DNA of 64,000 nt. It comes from Epithemia pelagica. Lineage: Eukaryota; Bacillariophyta; Bacillariophyceae; Surirellales; Surirellaceae. The stretch covers positions 5,518,001 to 5,582,000 of the forward strand of contig OX337228.1 of assembly GCA_946965045.2 (NCBI GenBank). Direction: 5' to 3'. The translations under genes were made by a program, and so were the position numbers. Shown here piece after piece: positions 11,901-20,465 of this stretch; within the stretch, counting starts at the first letter, position 1, and every line of letters begins with the position of its first letter. A model generated the notes under the pieces. That model did not search any database and was not told the origin of the DNA. It saw nothing but the letters and a program-made list of their open reading frames with translations.

Positions 11901-12088
11901 AGTTCCTCATGGCCTACATAAGCGATGTGGAAGAGTACGAACAAAGACTGAATGACATGGAAATTAAGACGGACGATCAAACTCCTCGTGTTCTTGGACG
12001 ACCACGGGTATGTGTCAGTCCTTCACTATCCATTCCCAACGCACCCCTGCTGTTCTCGTCTCCCAAACATGCCCCACCCTATGCATAA
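8921..12088 (+). CDS. Wee1/Myt1-like protein kinase with long disordered N-terminus
   Basis: Intronless 1055-residue frame. Residues 1 to about 680 are low-complexity, with Ser, Thr, His, Asn and Gln runs, poly-Asp/Glu patches and many S/T-P sites. The kinase domain starts near 683 with the glycine loop G-R-G-T-F-A-D-V-Y and A-V-K-K. The catalytic loop reads H-H-D-I-K-P-S-N-I-F (Asp at about 853), and the metal-binding DFG Asp is about 875. The activation segment has E-G-D-x-K-Y-M-A-P-E-L-L. An HxDIKPSNIF loop plus EGD before the APE motif is characteristic of the Wee1/Myt1/Swe1 family, which phosphorylates the inhibitory Tyr (and Thr) of cyclin-dependent kinase and delays mitosis. There is an insert of roughly 40 residues before helix E. 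I cannot tell Wee1 from Myt1; no membrane segment is seen. A donor-like GTATGT just before the stop means the last 25-30 residues could be intronic. Confidence 0.85.
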   Translation: MEPSMDLEHVVVHGETLHSQPQQQPQQRQSTPTPLIVRRTQSYDGAPLSSTMVDGSAGGEGDGLMADSESPLHASFDVSQLSVYRQPQQPQQAAEGGTACTKAAATFTRNYLDLVSAASSSSSASSTAKTPLRIRFPRSSSSTKSSTSHSSNHHQKASGKQTPASARRKRLFARRLSPAAVHRPMVQPVHASQSIFSWQHDAMDASPVVVVDASAATPAPKKAAPKRSLGTVTTVANSTILETTTETDDSAETQHPHNTTNNNNHTNNHNNHHPPSSNSFRFASFPASLPRIPTHYAPQKRGLVLERDNTAQATTAALPDAVDDWNNTSNHSLSLDAAAGAASEPFPPPQATAPFYSSLEDLEDSMSTSPMGTPVGRRRLNFNSVLSPGTPNDVKMHFQQSGQCSPIRGIPEEDGDLTSTTIRSSTEKQPAQSQHQQPAQLMNQSLGSSSTTTSTSSKAGSRPMPDMNAFEGDVSQDHSGDHKGSSSTTRSQPPSPKLLCPPTPVRTPAWVHAPNDTTSNHHHPAASNTSASSSSQKKLLHQKFGRQNSLIATKVLATCSQRDLDGRSSLESSLLLEEDSKQHHSLQNDSRTATSSNNNNNSSSILTFAESAAAATEPETDLASSDRDQSSQHHSVHHLDDDDDDEEDWLHEQKGKCRLFDDEEEEKDEPFIQEVVSMSANFDILGMLGRGTFADVYKVRSRKDGKLYAVKKHRRQFRGRRDRELTLAEVRHMQRLQRSSNNKNLASAAKSSYSLYLLFFYQAWQEDGYFFMQTELCCRDTCREFMDALRANWVTSRTRYPCLKRLPAPLGIAAGSDQDIIGRLVPEPTIWKICHDICAGLSHIHSHGLVHHDIKPSNIFLVSHPHFGAMCKIGDFGLTGDVGTLDDGQEGDQKYMAPELLSSDVKHPSFDIFSLGLTLYELASCLSFEVPSEGQLWHDLRRARRTASEIPSSRDPDLVQLICQLMGPDQNSRLLADSVLHNAKVQRAGTVKDEFLMAYISDVEEYEQRLNDMEIKTDDQTPRVLGRPRVCVSPSLSIPNAPLLFSSPKHAPPYA

Positions 12089-12220
12089 TTCCATTGTTTC
12101 TTGAAGATTTTCACAGCAGTTAACCTAACTGCGTGTGCATGGCATCAATAGCTGGCACATTTGATATTATTAATATTCATTCTAGTACATTACGAATGCA
12201 TGACTCTATCTGGTTTTGTG

Positions 12221-12772
12221 TTATGAGTTTCCAATTTGGTGTTTGCTGTATGGACATAACGGCACAGTATCGTGAAGAGAAGCAATCACGTGTTCTCCAT
12301 TTTCGACGTGGACCTTGACATGAAACCGCTTGTCTGTTCGCGAACTTGTTGCATGCCACTCGTTCTCTTCCGGGGGAAACAGGACCTTTGAGATATCCGA
12401 AAGGTTCGATTCTGGATCGGGAGGACTCAGATTTGGTTCCGTCCGACCATGCGTCCATTCGTTTTCTGAGAAAGGCGTCGTGTCAGACAAGGGATGGTTT
12501 AGATCTCCGTTTGAATCACGGGGTGGACGCTCTATGCTGTGGTCTTGGAAAGTCGTCAAGTCATAGACAAGCTTGTGGGTTGGCTTGCCTCCGTTCCATG
12601 CCCCGCACCCAAAAATCTCGCGGGCCCGTGTCCAAAGCGACGAAGCAGGTGGTGGAGGAGGAACAGCAAACGCAGGCGGATTGGCTTCCTCCCATACAAA
12701 TGCCTCCATTACGCTATGGTTTGTTTCATTTTCCAGATTGCGAGCTCCATAGTTTGACATGGTGTGGCTCAT
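12221..12772 (-). CDS. hypothetical protein
   Basis: Intact 183-residue frame starting at ATG. No family recognised. It has a Pro-rich stretch near residues 35-45, many charged and Ser residues, and a more ordered C-terminal 40 residues with alternating charged and hydrophobic positions (H-V-K-V-H-V-E-N-G-E-H-V). It ends only about 130 bases from the convergent Wee1-like stop codon. It could be a small lineage-specific gene or the last exon of a longer gene to its right. Confidence 0.4.
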   Translation of the reverse strand: MSHTMSNYGARNLENETNHSVMEAFVWEEANPPAFAVPPPPPASSLWTRAREIFGCGAWNGGKPTHKLVYDLTTFQDHSIERPPRDSNGDLNHPLSDTTPFSENEWTHGRTEPNLSPPDPESNLSDISKVLFPPEENEWHATSSRTDKRFHVKVHVENGEHVIASLHDTVPLCPYSKHQIGNS

Positions 12773-13367
12773 ATGCGTCGAGGAACTCTAGGAGAAGTAT
12801 ATCCGTCGCTATCACTTCAAGCAATGAATCATAAGAAGCAAAACCACAACATCCAACGTCAAACGTCGAAACATTTGGAACGGAAATTTTTAACCTCATT
12901 TGAATGGACAAAGGAGACAAGCACATGCTGGCGAGCCGTTGGTGGAACTCGTTCCCGAACGGGACTATCCCATGAAATTTTGAAATCCCCGCATGAGTAC
13001 CAAACTTTGTGGCATGGGTCGATCGCCATGCGTTCGCGACGGCCAGCAAGAGCCCGGGGCGTGCAATGCGTACTCTATTCGTGACCGGACTGATGCGTTT
13101 GAGACGGACGGACGAAAAGTTCGACCGCCGTCTGACTGCGCCCCACAAACGTCAAGCTATTCCAATCCAACATCAATCCTTTGCTTCGGAGCTCTTGTTG
13201 CGGCCACCGCCTTCATCGAATCCATTTGTGCCGAAGAACACTTTAGGTGAGATTCATTGCTCCAATGTGAGGCAGGATGTGGGACCAAAGTCAATGTTCC
13301 AGGGTTGTTTCTCTGTTTCCGAGAGTAGATTATTGGCTGAATCTCACACAATGTTCTGGTAGACATT
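12773..13367. other. intergenic upstream of acyl carrier protein
   Basis: Divergent spacer between the hypothetical minus-strand gene and the ACP gene. Overlapping short open frames in several phases have no recognisable content. It probably carries both promoters. Confidence 0.4.
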
Positions 13368-13828
13368 ATGATCTCTTCAGCGTTGCGTTTCACATCCCGC
13401 CTTGCCACAAGTCGAAGCTTGGTGGCATCCAGTGCTCTCCGCCAACAACCGACCATTGGCATCACTGCAGTTCGATCCGTGGTTTCGGCCCCGCCAGTAA
13501 GTGGAAAGATTGTAGATCCTTATCTTGGTGTTCATTTTGTTCCTCACAGGTGATGGTCATACACATGGTTTAGGTGTTTTTGGATGCGAAGGAAGTGACC
13601 GACCGTATTATTGAGGTGGTGAAAAATTTCGATCAAGTTGATGGTTCCAAGGTAACTCCTGAAACAAAATTTATTGACGATCTGGGATTGGATAGCTTGG
13701 ACCAAGTCGAAGTGGTAATGGCAATTGAAGACGAATTTGCTATTGAAATTCCTGACCCAGAAGCTGATAAGATCGTCAGTATTGCGGATGCTGTTGACTT
13801 CATTAGCACACATCCCATGGCCAAATGA
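13368..13828 (+). CDS. acyl carrier protein, mitochondrial type
   Basis: Exons 13368-13496 and 13574-13828 with a 77-base intron (GTAAGT…TAG, phase 0); 127 residues. The carrier domain contains the phosphopantetheine attachment motif D-L-G-L-D-S-L (Ser84) followed by Q-V-E-V-V-M-A-I-E-D-E-F, typical of mitochondrial ACP, which is also the NDUFAB1 subunit of respiratory complex I and serves lipoate/fatty acid synthesis and Fe-S assembly. The N-terminus is rich in Arg, Ser and Ala without acidic residues and lacks a signal peptide, which fits a mitochondrial presequence. The frame also reads straight past the donor for 18 codons to a stop, so intron retention would give a truncated protein. Confidence 0.93.
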
Positions 13829-14190
13829 ACAAATTTATTTACATAATGCTTTCGTACATCCACGGAAGGGTCCGACACTTGACGCAGCTGATACCATGGC
13901 AAAATAGGAGAGAGAATTAAACAAGTTTAGCAGAATTTTATTTCACCCAATATTTTGTCCGGATCGACAATCATGGTCTCCTTCTGCGTGTAAAGTCTTG
14001 CTAGTACAACTGTTATGCCTACTGAATATCAGAGGTAATGCAGAAAGAAGCGAACAAATGATAGAGCGCTGCGCTGACTAAGAGGCACGGAGATGACGGA
14101 CATTGAATGAAAAAGGATATATGCCACTCTACTCAAAATCAAGGATTTTTACTCTATTCGTTGATGTAAAACGTACGGGTAAGCCACCGT
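13829..14190. terminator. convergent 3' spacer
   Basis: About 360 bases between the stop codons of the ACP gene and the minus-strand Erv46 gene. It should hold both polyadenylation regions. No open frame of note. Confidence 0.35.
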
Positions 14191-15822
14191 TCATCGGTTT
14201 CTTGCTATCGTTGAGTACGTATGACGCTGGTTGCTTTTCCTCTTATCCAAGAGACTGTCCAAAAATTGCACAATGGTGAACACACCACCAACAGTGGCCA
14301 TGAGTCGAATCACTAAATGCGTGAAAGGGACAACGTTCCGTTGTACTTCAACAGCAAATGGATAAATTTCATAGATGAAAAACACCCCGGGTAAGATTGA
14401 GTTCGTCTTGACATTGTGATGAGAGTGATCAGTATGCTTTCCAGATTGGCCACCCGCCTGTGCAGCAACTCGGGACGCAGAGTCACTAGTCTCTGAGTTC
14501 CCATCCTTGTTCTCTTCCTTGGTATCAACGACATGCAGGTCTTCAGTCATGTATTCTTTCATCAGTGGACGGAAACGTTCCGTAAAGAAGAACCCGTTAG
14601 TTTCTCGTCGTTGGCTGTCCATCACGTAGGTGATTGGAACAATCTTAATGAAATACTGGAAAAGGCCAGTTGTACCGTGCCTCGCTTGAACGATCTTTAT
14701 TGCGCCATTAAGTGGAGTCTCTTCCTCACCCATTTTCCCACCCGAGTTGCCGTCGTGGTGTCCTCCAAATGACAGGTGATGAATAATGTGACTTGTATTG
14801 AACTTATGAGTTTCATCGGGGTTGAATATATGCACATGCCTGCCATTCCTCTGTATTCCCTCGCCCATGGCAACGTGAAAGTTACCAGCAACTCGATTTA
14901 GCTTCATGTGGCCCACCATGTTGCATCCCTCACCAAGCGTCAACGAGGCATGTCGTGGATTAGTTGATGATTTAACCACATTTCGTCCTTCTCGGATACA
15001 CTGTTCAGCAGTTTTTAATACATCGTCGTATCTCCAGTCTTTCTTCTTGTAACTTTCAATCAGTTCATCGCAAGTGTTGCAGCACTGATCGTCTTTCGCT
15101 TGAGCGCCAAAGCATGGACCACAATAGTCTTTGGGTAAAGGTTTGTTTTGTATGTGTTGGACAACATCATCTTGTTGTTTCCGATGTTTATTTGCCACAT
15201 CGAGTTGTTGGTCTCCAGCCACAGATCCATTGGCAAATAGTCTGGTTTTGGTAATGAATGATTGATCTAGATCAAGTTGCGAATCACCTGCGACGTCCAT
15301 AATATCCATATGCAGATCAATGCATGCCAGTGCAGGGAACGTTATGTTCAAGTTCACTTGCATTTTTTGACCCAAACTTGTATCCACGACAACATGTTCG
15401 ACAGTTTTAAAATTGGCCGCTCTCCATGCCAGAGTCTCGGCCGTGCACAGGAGCACAATCACCACACATGCAACGACAAAGGCAATGCCCCCACCATCGG
15501 TTTGCACTGTAAGTTCGGTATCAACTTTTGGAAACATGAAATCCAACTTCTTGACGACATTGCGTTGTCGACCGATGCCGTCGCTGGAAAAGTCGTTCGA
15601 CCCCGTGGACTTTTTGTCGGCGTCTAGATTTCGTCGTCGGAGCATGCTTCCCTGTGAACTTCCATTCTCCGTTCCCAAACCATTGTTGGCATAACCGTAT
15701 CCGCCACTGTAGCTCGTGGAACTATACGAATTGTACATCATGTGTCCATTCGACATGACGGAACCGATAACAAGTTCCCTCCACAACGTTGCAGTAGATC
15801 GAGTGTTGGGTTTGCTACTCAT
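14191..15822 (-). CDS. ERV46: Erv46/ERGIC3-like COPII vesicle cargo receptor
   Basis: Intronless, 543 residues. After a Ser/Gly/Tyr-rich N-terminus of about 90 residues comes L-D-F-M-F-P-K-V-D-T-E-L-T-V-Q-T and a first membrane helix rich in Val and Leu, the family's N-terminal module. A long lumenal domain follows with a Cys cluster (C-G-P-C, C-C-N-T-C) and A-G-N-F-H-V-A, and near the end P-G-V-F-F-I-Y-E-I-Y-P then G-G-V-F-T-I-V-Q-F-L-D as the second membrane helix. Erv41/Erv46 proteins cycle between ER and Golgi and retrieve or export cargo. Two lumenal low-complexity inserts (His/Gly-rich and Ser/Asn-rich) and the long cytosolic N-terminus make it longer than the usual 380-410 residues. 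It ends in basic residues. Family assignment is firm; the gene could be ERGIC2/Erv41, but the Cys-rich module favours Erv46. Confidence 0.9.
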   Translation of the reverse strand: MSSKPNTRSTATLWRELVIGSVMSNGHMMYNSYSSTSYSGGYGYANNGLGTENGSSQGSMLRRRNLDADKKSTGSNDFSSDGIGRQRNVVKKLDFMFPKVDTELTVQTDGGGIAFVVACVVIVLLCTAETLAWRAANFKTVEHVVVDTSLGQKMQVNLNITFPALACIDLHMDIMDVAGDSQLDLDQSFITKTRLFANGSVAGDQQLDVANKHRKQQDDVVQHIQNKPLPKDYCGPCFGAQAKDDQCCNTCDELIESYKKKDWRYDDVLKTAEQCIREGRNVVKSSTNPRHASLTLGEGCNMVGHMKLNRVAGNFHVAMGEGIQRNGRHVHIFNPDETHKFNTSHIIHHLSFGGHHDGNSGGKMGEEETPLNGAIKIVQARHGTTGLFQYFIKIVPITYVMDSQRRETNGFFFTERFRPLMKEYMTEDLHVVDTKEENKDGNSETSDSASRVAAQAGGQSGKHTDHSHHNVKTNSILPGVFFIYEIYPFAVEVQRNVVPFTHLVIRLMATVGGVFTIVQFLDSLLDKRKSNQRHTYSTIARNR

Positions 15823-16128
15823 CTAGGAGGACTAAATCTCGAGGAGGTACTTACTATCGCTAGAGGATAGAGGAGGGTCATTTATTTCTCTTGACTACAC
15901 GTGGAATTGTGCTCAGACACGTCACCTACCCGTAAGTCTGCGGACGCGGACGTATGCGACTGCGATCGAGTGAATCTTCTGCACTCGCACTTCGCCCTAC
16001 TCAGCCAGTTTACGTCGTGGTCTTCGTAATGTGCAACAACACATCATCGAACCCACAACGACATACAACGAACTACGAACTACAACAAAAAGAATCTTCT
16101 CATCAACCAAAACAAAGGCACCCACAAG
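15823..16128. promoter_or_regulatory. divergent spacer between Erv46 and Mpv17 copy 3
   Basis: About 300 bases separating two outward-reading start codons; by position it must contain both promoters. The side next to the Mpv17-like ATG is rich in CAACAA and CAACGA triplets. No specific element identified. Confidence 0.4.
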
Positions 16129-17286
16129 ATGATACCAAGAATACGAGGAGGATACGTCAACTCAATTATAGCTGTGGTGCTCTGCCTATCAGCATGGTGG
16201 ATAAGTTTCAGTGAGGCATTTGTTTCAGATGTTGGAGGAAAGGGCATGGTCAGGGGGCCCATTTCGCCTCCGTTGGTTGGCGGGGTCGTCGGTCCAGAAA
16301 GAAGCACTGTGAAGGAGCCTGTGACAACATCGTTCCCCAGCTCTTCGTGGAGATCACGTGTCAGTTCCCGACTCTACACTGTGGAGTCTACTCGATTCCG
16401 AGGTGCGGTACGAAGACAGAGCTCTCTCGTGATCCCGAAACACCAATTTGAACAATGGACCCACAATTTGAACAGCCTTTCTCAGTGGACACAAACGATA
16501 AAGTCTATGCAGCCTTTCAGGAGTCGGAAGGTTAGTTTCGGACTGAGACTCATGGTCTTTTTGCTACTGATAACAAGACTATTGCGAGCGGGTGGTCTAC
16601 GTTCCATCTTGATTGGGGCAGAAGAATCCGTTACTCTCTATTCAACGCTGCTGGAGACATTTCCAGTTGTCACAAAAAGTATAACGGCAGGAGTGATTGG
16701 AGGACTGGGTGATTTCTTTGCCCAATGGCTTGAGAATCGAAGGTTATCAAGGCGGGCGTCACATCCAACACTTGGTGTCGCATCATCGCACAAAACAATA
16801 CCACGGCCACAAATAGATACTGGAAACTACAACATTCGGCGAGGGCTCTCGATTGTAGCCGATGGCCTTTTCCTTTCAGGCCCATTGATGCACTTTGGTT
16901 ATGAACTGTTCGAGCACATCTGGCCCATCTCTGGGGGTGGCACTCTTGCTGCTATGCTTCATGTCGTAGCAGATACCCTTCTCCTGGATTCCATATTCAT
17001 TGCCACCACTTTTTGGTTCAGCGGCTGGTTCGAAGGATTTTCTCTGAAACAGATTCGTTCTCAATTTCGTCGTGATTACGTTGCTGCATTCAAGGCTGGG
17101 GCATTGACCAGTGTGCTTGTCATGCCAATTGAGCTCGTTTGCTTCCGGTTTCTCCCTCTTTCCTTTCGAGTTTTGGCGGTTAACTTTATTGATATAGTAT
17201 GGGATGCTGTAATAAGTTACATGGCTCACAGAAGTCGTGGTGGGGAGCACATCGGCGACGACCAAGGAGGACGACATGGTCGTTGA
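16129..17286 (+). CDS. Mpv17/PMP22-family membrane protein (copy 3), plastid-targeted
   Basis: Intronless, 385 residues, longer than copies 1 and 2. Residues 1-30 form a signal peptide ending F-S-E-A-F, matching the diatom plastid address with Phe after the cleavage site. A Ser/Arg-rich linker and an extra hydrophobic stretch (about 140-160) precede the family domain. The domain shows F-P-V-V-T-K-S-I-T-A-G, G-G-L-G-D-F-F-A-Q-W, G-P-L-M-H-F-G-Y, and near the end P-L-S-F-R-V-L-A-V-N-F-I-D-I-V-W-D. An insert of about 35 residues separates helices 1 and 2. It ends 185 bases before the plastid Der gene on the same strand. Confidence 0.87.
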   Translation: MIPRIRGGYVNSIIAVVLCLSAWWISFSEAFVSDVGGKGMVRGPISPPLVGGVVGPERSTVKEPVTTSFPSSSWRSRVSSRLYTVESTRFRGAVRRQSSLVIPKHQFEQWTHNLNSLSQWTQTIKSMQPFRSRKVSFGLRLMVFLLLITRLLRAGGLRSILIGAEESVTLYSTLLETFPVVTKSITAGVIGGLGDFFAQWLENRRLSRRASHPTLGVASSHKTIPRPQIDTGNYNIRRGLSIVADGLFLSGPLMHFGYELFEHIWPISGGGTLAAMLHVVADTLLLDSIFIATTFWFSGWFEGFSLKQIRSQFRRDYVAAFKAGALTSVLVMPIELVCFRFLPLSFRVLAVNFIDIVWDAVISYMAHRSRGGEHIGDDQGGRHGR

Positions 17287-17471
17287 CAGTGGCGAAGGGT
17301 GGACGGATGGACAACTCCTGTCCACCGCCACCCGCCACCCATCAACTGACTTTGATCGTCCGTGCGTCGACAGTTTTCAGCGGGCTTTGGCATCATAGAT
17401 TTGATGGCACAACACCTCATAATTTCTTCTTTGATAGCACCAGTTCTTTTTTGTCACTTGCCCCTTTCATC

Positions 17472-19322
17472 ATGACGATAAAGGCCACATCTAGATCCTC
17501 GTTGGATTCTGTTAGGGTGTTGTTGTCAGTGATCATATTGCTCTCACTGGTCAGATATGGATCGCCCTTCACAACTTTACGGCACAGACATCGGTTCACG
17601 TCGCTTCACTCGACAACCCATGAAAAGCCCGAAGCGTCGACGACACCACCTCTTCAGAAACCGATTCGACAGCACCGACTGAACCAGAAAGAGCCCGTCG
17701 TGGCTGTAGTAGGCCGACCGAACGTCGGAAAGTCAGCCTTGGTGAATCGAATTGCTGGAACCCAGTCGGGTGGTGCTATCGTCGCAGATGAGCCTGGTAT
17801 TACCCGTGATCGAACGTATCGACCGGCCGAGTTCTTGGGAGAAAAGTTTTGGCTGGTCGACACTGGAGGATTGGTTTTTGATGATGATGAGGGCACCGTC
17901 TTTGCCAAGGAGATTCGTCAACAAGCGATGATTGCAATGGAAGAAAGCTCTGCCGTAATCTTTGTGGTCGACGGACAACAGGGATTCACTGGCCTCGATT
18001 CGCAGATCGCCGATTTTCTACGAAAACAACTGAAACGGATCCCTGTTGTCCTTGCTGTGAACAAATGTGAAAGTGAGAAAACAGGTGCTCTTTCAGCAGC
18101 TGACTTTTGGCAACTGGGTCTTGGAAACCCCTACCCTGTTTCTGCACTACATGGAGTTGGAACAGCGGAATTGTTAGAGGACATGTTTCAAGGGATTATT
18201 GATAAGCAGTCCGCAGTGCATGGGTTTGGTACAAAGGTCAAACGATTATCAGAAGCCAAGTCGAATTTGAAACATAAAGGCCCTTTGCCTTGGGAAGATG
18301 AGACGGACTACAAGATGAGAAAATGGGGGATCGGCGATCCAGCACAACGAGTCATTGACGATTACGAAGCTGCTATTTCGGCGTTTGATGAGACACTCCA
18401 GCCAGAACACATCAATGTTGCCATAATCGGTCGACCTAATGTTGGAAAAAGTTCCCTCTTAAATGCCATCTTTGGTGATACGCGAGCCATTGTCTCTGAT
18501 GTTGCTGGAACCACTCGAGATTCCATTGACGCTCTCATGGAACGTCCACCATTGGTAGAGGGAGAAACACCAACCGTTTATCGTTTTATTGACACAGCAG
18601 GAATACGGCGCAAAGGGAAAGTGGATTTTGGACCAGAGTTCTTCATGGTAAACCGTGCTCTTCGGGCGATTCGCCGTGCCGATGTTGTTTTGCTTATCCT
18701 TGATGCTACAGCTGGGGTGACAGAGCAAGATAGGGTCTTGGCTCAAAAGGTATCGGATGACGGAAGAGCGTGTGTCATCATTTGTAATAAATGGGATGCT
18801 GTGGTGGACAAGGATTCTAATACATACGACAAATCGGTCAAGTATGTACGAGCAGAACTACCGCAGACTCGATGGGCCCCCATCATCTTCTTGTCGGCCG
18901 CGACCGGACAGCGTGTGGGAAAAATATATGGCGTCATTGACTCGGCCCTTGCGGCGCATAGGCGGCGTTTTCCCACAGCAATTTTGAACGAAGTTTTGCG
19001 AGATACGATTCTGTGGCAGCCGCCACCTGCAAAGCGAAATGGCTCATCTGCGAAAATCTACTATTGTCACCAAGTCAGCACTAGACCACCGACGATTGTG
19101 GTATTCTGTAACGATCCGAGCTTGTTGCCCGATAGTTACCGTCGATATATGGATCGTAAATTTCGCGAATCGCTTGACGGATTCGAGGCAACTCCCATTC
19201 GGTGGATTTTCCGTGGACGACGTGAACGCGATGTTACACGAGCAGGCGGGGGCAAAACAATGAACGGAGCACCGGGAGCTGGAGGCAGTGGGAAAAGCTT
19301 TCCATTTCCTCACGCTGATTAG
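17472..19322 (+). CDS. der: plastid Der (EngA) double GTPase, ribosome assembly
   Basis: Intronless, 616 residues. Two tandem GTPase domains each begin with G-R-P-N-V-G-K-S (about 81-88 and 320-327). Both carry the Der switch patterns (G-I-T-R-D-R and G-T-T-R-D-S), a D-T-A/G-G motif and N-K-C/W-D-type specificity loops. The C-terminal part is the KH-like domain. This arrangement is unique to Der/EngA, a bacterial factor for large ribosomal subunit maturation, here inherited with the plastid. The N-terminus has a signal peptide and a Ser/Thr/His/Arg-rich transit region; the predicted cleavage site lies at G-S-P-F-T-T with Phe available at +1. The ATG at 17472 was chosen because it starts the signal peptide; the frame continues upstream into the previous gene. 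The protein is about 120 residues longer than bacterial Der, mostly in the leader and a charged linker between the G domains. Confidence 0.95.
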   Translation: MTIKATSRSSLDSVRVLLSVIILLSLVRYGSPFTTLRHRHRFTSLHSTTHEKPEASTTPPLQKPIRQHRLNQKEPVVAVVGRPNVGKSALVNRIAGTQSGGAIVADEPGITRDRTYRPAEFLGEKFWLVDTGGLVFDDDEGTVFAKEIRQQAMIAMEESSAVIFVVDGQQGFTGLDSQIADFLRKQLKRIPVVLAVNKCESEKTGALSAADFWQLGLGNPYPVSALHGVGTAELLEDMFQGIIDKQSAVHGFGTKVKRLSEAKSNLKHKGPLPWEDETDYKMRKWGIGDPAQRVIDDYEAAISAFDETLQPEHINVAIIGRPNVGKSSLLNAIFGDTRAIVSDVAGTTRDSIDALMERPPLVEGETPTVYRFIDTAGIRRKGKVDFGPEFFMVNRALRAIRRADVVLLILDATAGVTEQDRVLAQKVSDDGRACVIICNKWDAVVDKDSNTYDKSVKYVRAELPQTRWAPIIFLSAATGQRVGKIYGVIDSALAAHRRRFPTAILNEVLRDTILWQPPPAKRNGSSAKIYYCHQVSTRPPTIVVFCNDPSLLPDSYRRYMDRKFRESLDGFEATPIRWIFRGRRERDVTRAGGGKTMNGAPGAGGSGKSFPFPHAD

Positions 19323-19801
19323 GTCAATTCAAGCTGAGAGGAGGTTACTTCATCATATCTCATCATAAATCATGCTGCATTTCTTCATCGGAAAATGGGT
19401 TAGGAATCCTTTATAATTAGTCTACTCCAACAGCAAATGGATCCTCTCAAGAGAGATAAGGGCTGGGCTTGTACTAAAGCGTAAAGGAAAGGGTCTCTTC
19501 CCAGATTGCTTGAATAGCATAGATGGTACAATAACGTAGGTAGCTACGATAGTTTGTCGGATCCCGTGGGAGCCAGGCGGGAGATTTGGTCCCGCTCGGG
19601 AACGTTTGAATCGGGAGTCGCGAACCTATTTTTAACGGATGTCACACAAAAATCGTTAACGAGATATCAAACTTGCTCTCACTCTCTTCTTGACCAAGTC
19701 CTTCCCATAAAAGAAATCTCCACTTGCTTCTGTTGCAAGCATCCTTGTCTCTTCGGACTCTTTCTTTCCTACTTACAAATCAACACCAATCGTTTCACAC
19801 A
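19323..19801. other. intergenic upstream of helix-hairpin-helix gene
   Basis: About 480 bases without a gene. Around 19560-19620 there are several GGGAG/CTCCC-type short repeats but no tRNA-like fold that I can complete. It should contain the Der 3' end and the promoter of the next gene. Confidence 0.35.
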
Positions 19802-20261
19802 ATGGCAGTAAGTAGATGACATCTCAACATAAACCATACAGCAATGACAACATTTCGTCTCATCCTTTCCTCTCGTTTTGAAACGTGTCACACAGGCAGA
19901 AGGATACGACCCGCGCCGTTCCAAGGTCTCGGCCAACCGCATGGATGACTTTCGTACTGGAGAACTGACAGGCGATTTGAAAGAAGTTCCAGGAATTGGT
20001 CCTGCGGCGGTCAAACTACTCGCCGAGCAGGATATTACGAACACCTATCATCTCATTGGTGCTTACATGCGAATGGCCAACGTGACCGGGGTAAACGGTG
20101 AACAAAGTATCGATACCTATCAGCTGAACCAGGATTTCTGGTATTACCTCAAGAACTTGAAAATCAGTTCACACCGCTCCGCTATCGTTTTGGCAATTTC
20201 GGAGAAAGTCGGTAGCTCTTTCCCTGCGTTCCACGACGCCAACATCTACGATGATGAGTAG
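19802..20261 (+). CDS. small helix-hairpin-helix protein with six-base first exon
   Basis: The coding sequence appears to start with an exon of only ATGGCA (19802-19807), followed by an 88-base intron with GTAAGT…CAG ends (19808-19895) and exon 2 at 19896-20261; 123 residues. The core V-P-G-I-G-P-A-A-V-K-L-L is a helix-hairpin-helix motif as found in DNA-binding proteins. The rest is helical and ends in an acidic tail. Length and layout (one HhH followed by a helical half) recall barrier-to-autointegration factor, but I see no clear sequence match, so this is only a suggestion. An alternative is a downstream start, since codons upstream of the acceptor include no convincing ATG. Confidence 0.65.
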
Positions 20262-20465
20262 TTGAGAAGTTGCGATGGGGTCGACGCGCTTGATTTCTTT
20301 TTACTAAGATGTAAACTATGTATCCACCGATAGTCACTGGTGGTCCGCTTTCTATCTTGAGATTTTCTCGTAGAACTGTAGGAGTAGGTCAAGTTCCCCA
20401 AATGATAGCAACCTTAGAACCATAGCAGTTGGACGGACACATTGTGTACAATGTGGCCTGCACAG

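Noticed and set aside
12395..12425. GGTTCGATTC-like B box near 12403
   Set aside because: No A box or acceptor stem pairing; within a minus-strand open frame.
12726..13148. Minus-strand frame of 140 codons upstream of the hypothetical gene at 12221
   Set aside because: It overlaps the start of that gene in another phase and has no recognisable content.
13497..13573. A 24-base intron nearer the second ACP exon
   Set aside because: A GTAAGT donor at 13497 gives a normal 77-base intron and the best acyl carrier sequence; a 24-base intron is too short to splice.
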